Assembly: GCF_004027225.2 (NCBI RefSeq)
Contig: NC_044284.2
Coordinates: 12,070,501-12,134,500, forward strand
DNA length: 64,000 bases
Direction: 5' to 3'
DNA from: Strigops habroptila
Taxonomy: Eukaryota; Chordata; Aves; Psittaciformes; Psittacidae
Shown: piece after piece, positions 50,482-63,200 of the stretch
Layout: each line of letters begins with the position of its first letter
Numbering within the stretch: position 1 is the first letter of the stretch
Program-made: the position numbers and the translations under genes
The notes under the pieces: generated by a model
Told to the model about the DNA's origin: nothing
Databases searched by the model: none
What the model saw: only the letters and a program-made list of their open reading frames with translations

Positions 50482-50567
50482 TTATGAACTGTCCCGAATT
50501 TCCCCTTCTTCCATAGATGAAAGGGAGGAACTTTCACTGTCCGAGTTCTGTGCAGGTTCACTGGCAT
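50482..50567 (-). CDS. ZNHIT6: ZNHIT6 last coding exon (C-terminal tail)
   Basis: Read on the minus strand, the acceptor CTTACTCCCTCAG ends at 50568. The exon contributes two bases completing a split Asp codon, then 27 codons and the stop TAA (50482-50484). The tail is acidic and serine-rich: DASEPAQNSDSESSS and then LSSMEEGEIRDSS. The reading phase matches exactly the one-base overhang of the exon at 54909-55033. The tail is poorly conserved in the family, so its identity rests on the phase match and on synteny. It probably forms a disordered, CK2-type phosphorylatable end (inference). Confidence 0.8.
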
Positions 50568-53500
50568 CTGAGGGAGTAAGACACAAACAAAAAACAAAGC
50601 AGCAATTAGTTTCAGCAGTGCTGTTTGCTCATCAAACAGAAGCAGTTTTGAATCTTCTTTTGTATCTTCTTTTCCTTTACTCAAGACTTTCCTTGAGGAC
50701 AGCTGTTTCACAAGACATAACCAGTCTCATAACATGGGATAACGCCCTGGGTAGAACCTCACAGTTGAAGGAGAAAGAAAGACAATGTTGAGAATTTCTT
50801 TCAGTTTTTAAATCTTGGTCTTTCAGTTAAGGAGATAAGCAGAATATTTATCCCACACAAAACTCTTCTTCATCCACCGAGAATTTCCTTTTTTTCCCTC
50901 TTTGTTTACTTGTTTTAAATGTTGTTTTCTGGGTTGCTACACAACTCTCGTGAACTATAAATCATTTACACTTTTATTAGCATTTCAGTTAAGATGGGGA
51001 ACTACTGAGAAATTCTAAATGCAAAGGGAAAACTGGGATGATATGTGCTCCTTCCATGTGTTCCAGCATCCCAAAGATGGTATTAGGCTGTGTGAATCCA
51101 TGAGCTAAGGCTGATGAGGTTAAGGCTGCACAGTAACTTGTGCTTTAGGACACGGCTGTGGTGCTCTGCTGAGATCATAATGTGAAGCACTCATTTCCCA
51201 AACTGGTTTTCAGCCTCACACCCTGAGACTCCTTCTTTAACAAGCACTGACCCCAGTCACCTTGTGGTGAGGTCACCAGATACCGCTGGTTGGTGGCACT
51301 CGAGCAGCACAAAAATAAACTGCAGCAAAGCAGGCCCATGATTCACGCTCTGCTCTCACTGTTATTTTCAGTATTTGATCTGAGTATGAATTTAAAGAAG
51401 TTTTTTAGCATTTGTGTCAGATGCTTCATTAAGAAAACTTTACCAAAAGGGAGCTGACGAAGTAGTTACTGTCACGTCAAGATAAGTTCTAAAGCTGGCA
51501 AACAGTGATAATACGTAGGGCACAGTGTGCACCTGTACAGTTTCAGGAATTTGTTCAAGAAAATAGAAGCATTTCACCCAGAAACATCAGAGGTCACATT
51601 TTGTCTACATTAAATCTAGTGTATAATCAATTAACATTTATATGCCAGATATGTACTGAGCAATGCACAAAGGAAGGATTGTTTTTGCCCCTAAGTCCTG
51701 TGAAAGCTTCTATAATCCCCTCCTATCTTCAGCCATGACTGACCTTGTATGCTGAAATCAGAGCACCTGTAGTTTTTGCTATAAGCAAGTCAAGCGTCAA
51801 AACACCACATAAAAGAATGTGGCCATCTTCTAACACTGAAGCTAAACAGACAAATTTTAGCTTTAGTCGCTTATAGTAAGTTTTATTTAACAGGAATTAT
51901 AGATTGTCTTCACTCAAAACAAACATATTTGTATGGTGGTGATAGCACTGCCTATAAATTAAGATTGTCCAGTCCTTCCCGCCATAAAACTGTCTGCAGT
52001 TTACTTATAATGTAAACTTTAAACTCTGGGTTTAAGTATTTCAGTGCCAGTTTCCTTCCTCAGTTCTTATTTTACTTTTTAAATGTTTCAGGCAGAATAC
52101 TTCAGCCATTTCTGAGAAAAATGATAGGAGAAACAGGCTTTATCCTCATTAAATTCTAGCAGTTTCCCTTCAAAGATGTCTAGCTCTAGCTCTTCCCCAG
52201 TCTTTGGGGGTAGCAACTTGAATCGCGGGGGGAATGCTGATTCCCAGCACGTGCCTGTTGCTGTGGCTATAAAAACTTGCCTCTGTTCCTCCTGGGGAAA
52301 GGGGCTACATCTGAGATTGCTCAGTAAAGAGACAATATTTTAGCAGTTAGATTCCCACAAGACCTTTTCTTTTGTCCTTTGCAAACAGAGTCTGGAGGGC
52401 TATGGTAGTCAGAGCCCCCGTGCTCCGGCAGACACCCTGCCAGACATCCACTCATCAGTGTGGCAGCTGTCTGCCTGGAATGTGAAAAGGAGGTCAGCCG
52501 GACAGGCGCTCCAGACAAGTGTCCCTCAGGGTGCGCTGGAGAAGGCAGAAAGGAAAGGCAGTATTGGTAGAGACAGAATAAGCACAAGCAGGATGGATGG
52601 ATTAGGAGGACATGCACCTGATATAAAAAGCCATATACGGCAAAGAAACTGGACTGTAAGAAACACGGAAGATGCTGCAGCAGAAAGGTCACTTCTTGGG
52701 AGATGGGAGTGGGCTGAAGTACCTCTGATTACAACAGACTTCTCCCTGGAGAGTCTGGGGGTGAACCCAGTATTTTCACTCTTAGAGATTATCTGTGAAC
52801 GTAACTGGTAAAGCAAACAGTATTTACTGTTTTTTCTCCTTTATTCTGTAAAGGTGACACACAACAGAGGAGTTCTGTGATTGTGCCACACTTCAGCAAA
52901 AGCAGTATTTTGTCTTCAAGTGGAGTAACAGCAACAAAAAAGCCCTCCTGTTTTTATATTCATGTTCTGAACAAGCTTTTCCTGACAGAATCTGAAACTA
53001 CTATGGCAGGCTTCCACTCAACAGAAAAAGCTCCAAGAACACAGGGGTCCAAACCAAACTCAAGGCTGAAGCGTTATTATGTTAACTAGTAAGATGTACA
53101 AAATCACATTATGATAAAAGTTGACAAAATAATGTTATTTTTGCCATTAGCTATAATCTTTTGCTATGTCATACCCAAGACATCTGAATAGGAACCTATG
53201 CACTTGATTTTTATGGAATCTATAGAAACAGTTAAAAAAATAATTAGGAAAATTAATGGTTCCCAAAACCTGAAACAGCTGCCAGTGCTCCCCAAACACC
53301 AGCTTCAGGAGTGATTGCTAACTGAATAATTCCTGCAGCAGAGGAAGGGATTCCTCTTGAAGATCTTGAAGACACACACTTGCACTGCCGTGGAACAGAC
53401 CTGTCGGCACTTCCCCAGCTATTACTGGCTTTTGCTTCCTTTGCCTTTCTACTCGCTGCCTTTTCCAGAACCAGCTAGCTGTGCGGCAGCACAACCTCAG

Positions 53501-54018
53501 AATACAGTTATTCAATCAACACTTATCTGAATTTATACCCTTAAAAGGACAACCTCCTTGCTAGCTCGGGAGACAACAACCACCACCCTGTTCAGATTAA
53601 GTTTATGAGTCAATCAATTGTTATTCCCTCCTGACATCTAAATCATAGGAATAGGGCTGACTACTGAAAAACAAGGGACGTAGATCAAGATAAACTGAAA
53701 GTATCTAGTTTCCTTTTATGCCAGTATATGTATGTGCACCCCTACGGTGAATATCAGTAGACCTAGCTGCTCAGACAAGACTCTTACCTTATCCCCTGGC
53801 ATGGTGTCTCGCTCTCAGAAGCTCTTGCAGTGCACGGTGCAATAAATGTTTACATGCTGTTTCTTTGAGAGCAGACTGCTCCAATGGATAATTTAGTGTC
53901 GACTAGCCAGAACAGCCAAGATCCATGGAAGTTTGATATCACTGGCACAATATTCTCGGTCTCATATTTATTCAGTCCAATTATATTCACATAGAGCTAT
54001 GACTGAGTTGCCACTGGG

Positions 54019-54038
54019 AAATAGTTTGCAAACTATTT
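54019..54038. repeat. 20-bp perfect palindrome
   Basis: AAATAGTTTGCAAACTATTT equals its own reverse complement and lies in the last ZNHIT6 intron. TTTGCAAA at its centre resembles a C/EBP- or POU-type core. Confidence 0.85.
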
Positions 54039-54386
54039 GACATTGCAAACATATGTCAAAGCTTTTCATCAGAAATCTGTAAAGATTGCAGACTGGCTCA
54101 TCACTGAAGACTATGGGATTTCATAACTAAGGTGACTAGCTGGGGGACTAAAAAACAAGGGCACTGGTTCCCTGTATCAGCAGCTGCAGAAAATGAAGGT
54201 GGGACATGAAGCCTTTATACTGGGAGAAAGATGAAAATGAACTTCAAAACTAAAATACAAATTCCTGCTAGACCTGGACTCTCCTCTAGGTTGACTACAA
54301 GATGAAAGTCCTCCCTCAACAACGTGCTTTTTGAAAGATAACATTGTGCTTTTAACCCACCTGAAAAGCTACTTGGCCATTATGAT

Positions 54387-54433
54387 TTCTATCTATATAT
54401 AGATATATATATAAAATATATATATATCTATCC
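54387..54433. repeat. AT dinucleotide-rich block
   Basis: TATCTATATATAGATATATA and further TA repeats form a self-complementary microsatellite in the ZNHIT6 intron. Confidence 0.85.
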
Positions 54434-54908
54434 TGTAATTTATTATTATCTGTCCAATGTTAGGAGTTATGCTAGGAAATAATGGAGAACAATTCACTGG
54501 AATGAACAGCAGACTTTACTTAAAACCTATTCTTCACAGACAGCTTTCCTTTTGAGAAAAAACCAACTCTGTCCAACTTTGCTACATTCAAAATTTAGAA
54601 CAAGTCTGAAGAGTTGTTTTACCTTAGTGGCTAAAAATATATATATATTAAAAAAATAAATAATCAAGCACCAGTAAAAAAAGTTAGGAAAAACACATAC
54701 ACAATACAGGTTATGGATGTAAGCCATCTGCCAGCAGTTTTAAGACAGAGCATTCATAACACCTTTTTTTATACCAACCTTTTAGATTCAGAGGGAAATA
54801 CAAGACATACTGCACGTTCCCAGCATTATTAACAGGCATATCCTTAATTGTTGTTTATTTAACTAAAATATCTAAGTATAGCAAAACAGGAAATAAATAA
54901 ATACTTAC

Positions 54909-55033
54909 CTTGGCCAAGAATCACCATGTCATTCTTCAATGTTTTCAAGACCACAAATAACGTTGGATACTCAATTATTACTTTGCCTTTCAAATTGTCT
55001 AGAAGGCTTCTTTTGGCATCCAGTTCGTTGTAC
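54909..55033 (-). CDS. ZNHIT6: ZNHIT6 penultimate coding exon (box C/D snoRNP assembly factor)
   Basis: Read on the minus strand this is a 125-base exon with acceptor TTTTTAAG and donor AG|GTAAGTAT. It encodes [17 protein letters not shown] then [13 protein letters not shown] and NDMVIL. This is clearly the conserved block of ZNHIT6/BCD1 that reads [28 protein letters not shown] in human. The protein is a HIT zinc-finger factor that works with NUFIP1, the R2TP complex and SNU13/15.5K in early box C/D snoRNP assembly in the nucleus. The zinc finger lies in upstream exons not found here. The exon starts and ends in phase 1 (one base left over on each side). The location opposite CCN1 matches mammalian gene order. 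Confidence 0.93.
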
Positions 55034-55104
55034 CTTAAAAATAACAGGGAAGTTGATTTTGGATGTTAATACTACCAAGGACATGATGTATACTTTTTTC
55101 TTTT

Positions 55105-55148
55105 GGGGGAAGGGGGGAGGGGGAGAGAGAGGAAAGAAAGAGGAGAAG
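55105..55148 (+). repeat. Polypurine tract (G-runs then GA)
   Basis: The 44 bases are all purine, starting with G5-AA-G6-A-G5. On the minus (ZNHIT6 sense) strand it is a C/T tract 70-115 bases before the acceptor of the penultimate exon. It is not the acceptor's own pyrimidine tract. Confidence 0.85.
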
Positions 55149-58100
55149 CTTTCTGGCAATTCACAGGATTTTCAGATGATACTGTGTTCAGAAGAACTGT
55201 ATCTTTTGGTTCAAATTACATATTCACAGTCTTATTATTGAACTACATCTTTTTTAAAATCCTCCTAACATCTAAGAAGAGAGTCAACGTCAAACTTCTC
55301 TAAGGGCTGAAATGTTTTATGAGTTCTTAATGAATATCTTTACCAAAATCATCAGGTTATCAAAATGGATATATTTACCAAAATCAGATTCTAAATTTAA
55401 AATAACACTTAATGTTCTACTGATGGGCTTTAACACTACAGGTTTAATTTACATGGTTAGTAGTGTACCTTATTTATCACATTTGCTTATGAATTATCAG
55501 TAAAGTACTGGGAAGATGAAATAAAAAGCATAGCTGTAAAACTACTACAGCAAAGGTATACTGGAAGCACTTACAGCTCTGTTTTTGTAGAAGGGCTCTG
55601 ATACCCAGGACACTGGGGCACTAGTTTCTAAAAGATGGTACAATATTCCAGTTTATGCTAAGCAAATCACTGCTTATCTGCAAGAAATTCCCTGTAGAAA
55701 TCCCCATATACATGTGTGCTACCTTTGCCAGAAAAGGGCTGCTCTTCACCCTGAAGGGTGAAGCCAGTATGTAACACGTGATACCACAGTAATAAAAAGT
55801 AAACTGAGCATCGTCTCCACAATTATTTCCTAGAACTGTAATATTCTCTCTCCGTTCTCTAACTGGAAACCTGGACATGGGATTTTGGGAAAAGGGAGGG
55901 ATATTTCAAAGCACTCAGAAAGATAAACCCTGTTGCTTTCACTTGCCATAACTGCAGCATCCAACAGATGCTCTGATACTATTACACTGCAATCTGAGTT
56001 ATGCAATTCTTTCTGTAATCAGCATTATTAAATTACTATTAAGCTATTGTATCAGTTAAAGGCAAATGAAGTTCAAAACCAAAACATACTGCAGGCAATA
56101 AGTGGAGTATTTCCCATAGCTGCTCTGCCTCCTGCAATCATTAACGTATTATGCAGTTGGTTTTCTTTTGCCAAAAACAACACTAGATGGGTGAAGGAAA
56201 TCATATACTTTATGATTTACAGCAATGTATGATTAAGAACAGTACATCAGAGGAGTCAGCACACAAGAAGAATATTGAAGGTAAAACAGGATTTGAGTTC
56301 TTGGGATTTAAGGGAAACTTAGTTTGAGCAAAAACTATTTCTCTCTCATATTCAACTTCAATCATCATGAAAATATTTGGTTTCATGTTTCCCTCAACCC
56401 AAAGTAACCATGACCTCTTCTTACTGAAAGCTTTTAAAAGGGATAACAGTATATTACATTTCTTATTGAATGAATGCATTCATAACTTGTGGATTAACAC
56501 ACATGAACAGAAACATATTTACTGCTTTATTTACAGTACTCTAAATGCAAAGTATGGCAATACCTTTCCTTTGGCAAGGACCTCAACACATTCTTTTCTG
56601 GTTAAGCAAACATTTACCACCAAGAGACTAAAGTAATTCACATGCCACAATACACTTTCCATTATCTCATGTTTTAGACAAAACATCTTTAGTGTCCAGC
56701 TTGGCATAAGATAAAACATTTGTACTTAAAACTATTTTATGATAGTAAATTACTGAAGTGTTAGATCACTGACTCAGAGCTTTATCTTTTTTGTTTTTAA
56801 AGTGAATTTTACTGGTTGACAGTGACAGAGAAAACATCTGAATTTTTAGTTCATAATGTGGGCTGTAAATTTCAGGGGAAATATAACAAAGGAGCTTAAT
56901 GCTTCTCTTTTAAACTTTGCTGTTACTGTCTATGCTATCCAAAAGACCTCAGTCAACCACATTCCCTACTTCATACACAAGTGCAAGTTGAGGTTTTCTG
57001 CTAATCCACCTGCCAACCTCTTCCTTGACTGTGCATGCTTGAAAGATCTCAAAAGAAAACTATTCCAAAGTCTACTGAAGGATGGCTCCTGAGCAAGACT
57101 GATTTTTCAGGTTCTCTCTGAAAGACTTTGCCATGATAAAAACCTTCCCAATTTTATCCCAGAACTAGAACAAAGTCATACATCAGAGAGTGAACGACAG
57201 AGACCTATGAGCAAAAGAAGACTGCCCTGTGAGGTTTCTTCCAGAAGCCTGTATACTCACCCATCATTTCAATTTTTACTTATGGAAAAACTAGACCTGT
57301 TTGAAATGCCATTTCTACAAGTCTTCTGACTTCCTGCAGTGATTATTTACCAAGATGATCTGAGGATGTAGGGTAACACTGGAACACTGGACCTTTCACG
57401 TATTTGCAGGGAAGTGGTCCCACCACAGGTAGATAGAACAGGAAGAACCTGGTAATCAGATATTATCAGATATTCTTTTATCACCATTTTAACCTACTTG
57501 TCTTGTATCACTGGGACTGCATAGCCTGTTCAGTAAGAACCCATAATGAGCTGCAACCTTCTTCAGGCCCTTCCTTCACTGTGCATTTCAGGCGACAACA
57601 CAACAAATTGAACGATAACCAGTGCAAGTCTGTTCTTTCACTCACACGCTTCCACGCTCCGGGGCCAGTTGCAGGAACCAACTTAACTGAGGCTGTCCTT
57701 CAGCTCTTCGTGACAGGATGGATTTGAAGACAAGCCTGGCTCCAAATAAACTGACCACCCTGACAGAACCATTGCCTTAACACCCCATCTTCACGTCTTA
57801 CTTTTAAACTCTTCCCAGGCTTTCTCTTTTCTCCTACTGCCCAGTTCATACAAATTGTCCGTGCTATGGCTTCCAAATCCCTGTATTCCCTTCTCATTGC
57901 ACCCTTTTCTCTCTATCTCCTTTCCTCCCTGGTACTTACTTTCCACATATTTTTTCCCCTCTGTTCCATACATTCCCTCAGCCTCCTTGTCCAACACCCA
58001 CCACCTAATAATACACTTTCCTGATGATTTTCTTGCACCAAGCAAGGCTTTATGCCCATGTCACAAAGCACGAAATATGCCTGGATTTCTTCTTAATAAG

Positions 58101-60174
58101 ATGACTCCATTTATAAGGACCACAAAGAGACAATCTTAGCAGACAACAGCTTTTGATTTTAGCTGGAATGAAACAAGATCAACTGCTTTTTAAAGGACAA
58201 AAACTAAATAAAATTTGCCTACTAGCAAGCAGTTTAAAAGCTTACAACAATTGTGACAGAGAATGTAACAACATTCAGCAATCCCACACCAGTTCCCATA
58301 TAAACCGTTACATTTACTCTACAAATGGCTTTGTTACCTTTCACAAAATGCTGAGATTCATGTGGCACTGGTGATAGCATCTATGAGTTTCTGCACAGTC
58401 TGGTTTCACTATCTTTAGCTACTCTACCACCTTCCAGGAATTCAACGATTCAGTCTCCTAATCTGTCCCCACAGGCAGGAATGCTGTATTAGGTCACTGC
58501 ATCACAACTAGCTCCCCTCAAATGGAACCTGTGGCTATCATCACAGTGGCATAACTTGTCTCCATGTATTCAGACAGCAGGAAATTCCCTGCTGATCAGG
58601 TTTTCCTGCATGTCATCTACAGGAACTTTGATTTTAATAATAATAATAATCTGCAATCTGGAATTAAAGATAAATTGTAACCATGTTATTTCTTTAGTTT
58701 AGTCTTCTAGACCCTGAAAAGAGAACAAACAGTTTAACTGTCTAAATAATTGTAAATATTACTAAAATGCATATTTGTATAATGACGTTCATAATTTTCC
58801 TGTGAGAGAGATCAACTAAAATCCTTGCACGTATTTTAAACAAGGATGATTTTTCTTCCTAGAAACTGAGTGGAAACATCGAGGTATTTACTTGGCATAA
58901 TTCAGATACAATAAATCAAGCTATCTATTTTGCGCCTGGTCCTAAAAATCCACGACTAAACTTCTGCTAACTTATGGGAAGAATAAAGATTTTTTTCCTC
59001 CACCTCCAGGCAAAAGAGAGTAGCATTTCCTACGTATTTGCATTTGCCTGGAAGAGAGTAAAAGACGGGTACAGCACTTGAAGTCTCTCCCAAGCACTCA
59101 TTCTGAAGTGCTGCAGCACAGCAAAAATAATAACTAACAGATGGACTTTCATTCCTAAGTGGTGAATAACCTCTTCGTGTGGTTATGATTTGGTGAACAT
59201 GGAAGTAGTGAAATGCACTCTTGATTTAGGTATGAAACTTATATGGCAGAAAGTAAACAGAATGTATTGAAATAATGCACAATTTCTATATGTAACTTTG
59301 TCTAACTAGAATTCTGACATTCTATAAATCTGGAACACAGTCAGTTTTGTTAGTCCACATGTGTGAAAAAGAATTAGAAAATTCCATGAGCAAATGAGCA
59401 GAGACCTTACAAACAAAAACCAGAAATGACTTGCCTTAACATTTCCTTTGTAACTAATTCTTATCAATCACTGAACAATATGAAAGCCTACTCTGCCTGA
59501 ACACTCCTAAGGAAGTGGGACAGGAATCAAGTTCAAGTTAATATTTTAATATGAAAAAATAGTATACTACAGTTTACACTAATATTTTAAAACCTGCTAG
59601 CTCCTCCTTCCATCCTGGTCTACGTTTTTTCCCTTGGTCTAGGACCTCCATAATCTGCCTCAACAAATGTTCACGAGCCTTTCCTCCATACTGTTGATAC
59701 CTGCATAGCTCAACCTATACCAATACAGACCAGATGCCTGGCCAATCCCTTTTCAAGTCAGATCCCCATCTTAAGTAACATGTCTATCACAGATGTCATT
59801 TTACTGAAAAAAGGAAAATTAGGAAAAGAAACCTTCTCTTATCAAACTTTTGGCGCACAAGTCCTACTAGAGGACTAAAAAACTAAACAACTAAAAAAGC
59901 ACAAAAAGACAAGTTGCCAGCATACCAGGAAAGCATCTCAGACATTTATCACCATCTCCTAACTAAACCTAAATAGACAGAATACAGAATAACAAGAAAA
60001 TCATGAACCTGTTCCTCTACCTTGCCATATTTCAGCCATAGATCATCCGCAAACAAAGACTGTATTAAGACAAGCCATAACAATCCACAGTCTCCTCTCT
60101 TTTATGGGACGCGAGAGGCCCTTTCACTAGGGAAATCTAAGAACTGTTGAAAACTAAAGTGTAAAATGGGACAA

Positions 60175-60202
60175 CCCCCCCCCCCCCCCCCCCAAAAAAA
60201 AA
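60175..60202. repeat. Homopolymer pair C19 then A9
   Basis: A run of 19 C is followed directly by 9 A. It is a mutable microsatellite, and the G-strand could form a quadruplex. The length is vulnerable to sequencing error. Confidence 0.85.
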
Positions 60203-63200
60203 GAACCTTTACCAAAGAACAAAACCCAAACCACCTCTTCCTGCAAACATATTTCAGGGAGTTAAAATATCCTGGAAGAAAAAAAAGCAATACCCAGGTG
60301 AAGACAGCAGGAACACCAAATGTCATCTAAGTTATTTGGTACAATAGTACATGTCCAAAAAGATTTAATGGTTTGTTCACTTTTACCCTAGAAAGTATAC
60401 AAAGCAGTTAATGGAAAGAAGTGATAAGCAAAATAAGACTACATCACTGTAGAAGCACAAAGCTGTCCTTGTCTAAACCTCTAGAGAATGATGCAATTGA
60501 ACAAAGAGAAAAACACAGTAAAAGTTGTTTAATGACAATCATGGAAAAATCTATCAATTGATGACAAAACCCAGAAAGCAGATAAGACATCTGCTGCAAC
60601 AATTTAGTGGACTGACCATTGAGAGTGATGTGGTAAAAGGATTTAGGATGCACAATAATGATCTAAAGATTAACTGAAGCACAAACCATTCTGCCTCTTT
60701 TAGTCATGAGAGAAAGTACAAAACAGAAGGAAAATGTGAAACTAGCAAATGGCAGTTTCTTGGAATTGGTAGAATTTGGTTCAAATACAGAAGTGATACT
60801 GAATTTCAAGAAAGCAAATACTTTCCCCATCTCATAAGACACAATGAAAAGAAGTAACATGATCCAGCAGTAAGTAAAGATGCTGTAATTCAAGTGCATC
60901 ATGGCAATAGTCCTTTACACATACAGGAATTTACTCGTCTGCAAAGCCAGGAAGCTTACAAGCTCCTCAAAAGCTCAAGGTTTAGAAATCTTTACATGGT
61001 ATAGCGCAGACATAGTGAAAAAGGGTATACCACAATCATGTAAGGCTACTGTATCTGAGACAAAGAAATAAAACAGCCTAATGAATTAATGATAGTCAGA
61101 AGGCCTAAAGGGAATATGAAATTTCACAAGGGAAAAGTTATTAAAGGAGAGTGGGTTGACTACGGAAGATAAAAGCTTGAAGTTTCAAAAACTGAAAAGA
61201 TATTAGTAGCATCCTTAGCAGAAGTGAAAGCTGTGGGTGATTCCCCAGAAATGCAGGGAAGTCTAAATAGGTAACTTTTACCATTCATAAAATACTGGCA
61301 TGATCATGGAGAAAAAGCAAGTATCGTAAGTCTACTTTCATTACTCTGTACACAGCCTCATGAAACATTACTGTAAATTATTTTAGAGGTGGGGGGTGTA
61401 CCAATGAATGACAAAGGATTCAATGAAAAATTCTTAATACATCAAGTTCAGAAAACTAATAGGTCAAATCTCATTTGACAACTTATATTAGCATAGGTAA
61501 GCAGTGCATTGATAAAGCAAATAAATATAGAACTGATGAGAAACCAGTCCTTGGAAATTGGCAATACTATTGTTATTGCACTTGGCTTAATCTAACAAAC
61601 CTCCACTTCATGAACAGGAAGAATGGATACTTCTCTAATTTTGGATCCCTAGATAGCAACTTCTAACTTCCAAATTTAGCTCACATGGAGATAGCCTGAA
61701 TACCTCCAACACTCTGTACTAAATGGTGGAAAAAAATATCCACAAATTTATACTTGTTTATCGGAATCACAGTGCCATAAACCTTCCATTAAGGGGTTAC
61801 TAACACTTTACAATGAAAAGGAAGAGCTATGAAATAAAGAAAACAAATTATTTTCTTGGCAAACAAGCAGGAAGGTCAACTCCCTCCTTGGCAAGGTTGA
61901 AGCAATCAGCCCTCGCTCATTTCCGTCAAGAAAGAGAAAAAAACAGAGGGATTCCCCTTTGGCAGCATCAGGAGGAAATAACAGGTTTTCTCATCCCTGA
62001 CTGGAACATGAAAAGGTTCTCTACTCCGCCTTTGTGAAAATGCTGATGGCTTCACTGCCATGTTTCACAGCACAGCAGTTTTCAAGTTCAGCCTGTAACC
62101 TCAACTGCCCATGGAGACATTTGCTCCTAGAAGCCTCTTACTCCAGCCTCCCCATGCTGCCTGGTCCCCAGAATTGAGAAACTCTGCTAACTTTTAAGTC
62201 AGCATCTCACCGTATCTTTTTCTTCCAAGAAACAAGCAGTAAATCCTCCTTTTCCTTCAGCGAAAATATTTCAACAGCAACCCAGACAGATACAGTTGAA
62301 TTAAACCCCTTGATATATCTCACAACATTTATGCTAGACTGGAATCGGACAAATGGTTTGAACATTATTTCTGCTCTACAGCCCATTTTTACCAGCTCCT
62401 TCCTCTAGCCAAGGGGCAACAGATTATTCAAACAGGGGTTTTCCAGCTGCAATCTTTTCTTGGACTTCATGGCCTGTCCTCTTGCTTTCAAGTCTGCCTC
62501 ATATATGCATGCGAGGCAGTACACAGACTTCAATGAAGGCATTTTCCATACTATGCATGTTACATAGCACATATATACAGGCAAGCTCCTCTCTGTTCCA
62601 CAGCAGAGATGGCAGCCTGGAGCAAACTGCAAGATTTGTTCTTGAAACAGCCTTTCCTAGATGCACATTTCCTCCGATAAAGGAGAGAAAATCTGCCTGT
62701 GCATGTGCTGGGTACGCTGCTCCCATGCTTCAAGCCCAGTTACGATGCAGAAAAGAGGCTGCTGTGTACAGTTTTATGTTTTCGAATTTGGGGTCTGCCT
62801 ACCTGCTTTGCAAGCATGAAGGGTCTGAAGGTCTTCAGGTCTCTCTGTGGCGCTTACAGACCACCACTAGATTACTAGATGGACAAACCACTGGCTTAAG
62901 CCAACACTAGCACTTTTGTTATAATCTCATCCTCCACCTCTTTACTTAGTCACATATTCCTCCTCTGTAAGTGGTCTGGATCTAACTTGCTGCAATACAG
63001 ACAGCAGAATTTTGGAGCGGAGACTATAGTTTCAAATAAATCTTTGTGCAATAGATGTCTCAGTCAGCAACTCTTTAGCTGTGACACTCCAGAAACCCTA
63101 ATGCAATACCATCAATTATAAAACAGTTCATCCAAAAGAATTCAGCATGGGTTACAAAACCCGGGATTGTTATTTTAAAAAACAGGCGCCTGCTGGTTCA

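Larger units (their letters stand above)
50568..54908 (-). other. ZNHIT6: ZNHIT6 last intron
   Basis: This 4.3-kb intron is bounded by a consensus donor (GTAAGTAT) and a good acceptor. It holds a 20-bp perfect palindrome at 54019-54038, an AT dinucleotide block at 54387-54433 and a short AT tract near 54640. No further exon or repeat family was recognised. Short open frames on either strand resemble no protein I know. Confidence 0.7.

Noticed and set aside
57700-57897. Minus-strand frame containing EYRDLEAIART, resembling the ZNHIT6 block DYRFLEDVART
   Set aside because: Only about ten residues resemble it and the following residues do not. The resemblance does not extend and no splice sites frame it, so I treat it as chance.
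62205-62365. Minus-strand open frame of about 51 codons ending in VSWKKKIR with a GTGAGA donor-like sequence
   Set aside because: It has no match to any ZNHIT6 segment that I know and is short enough to occur by chance.
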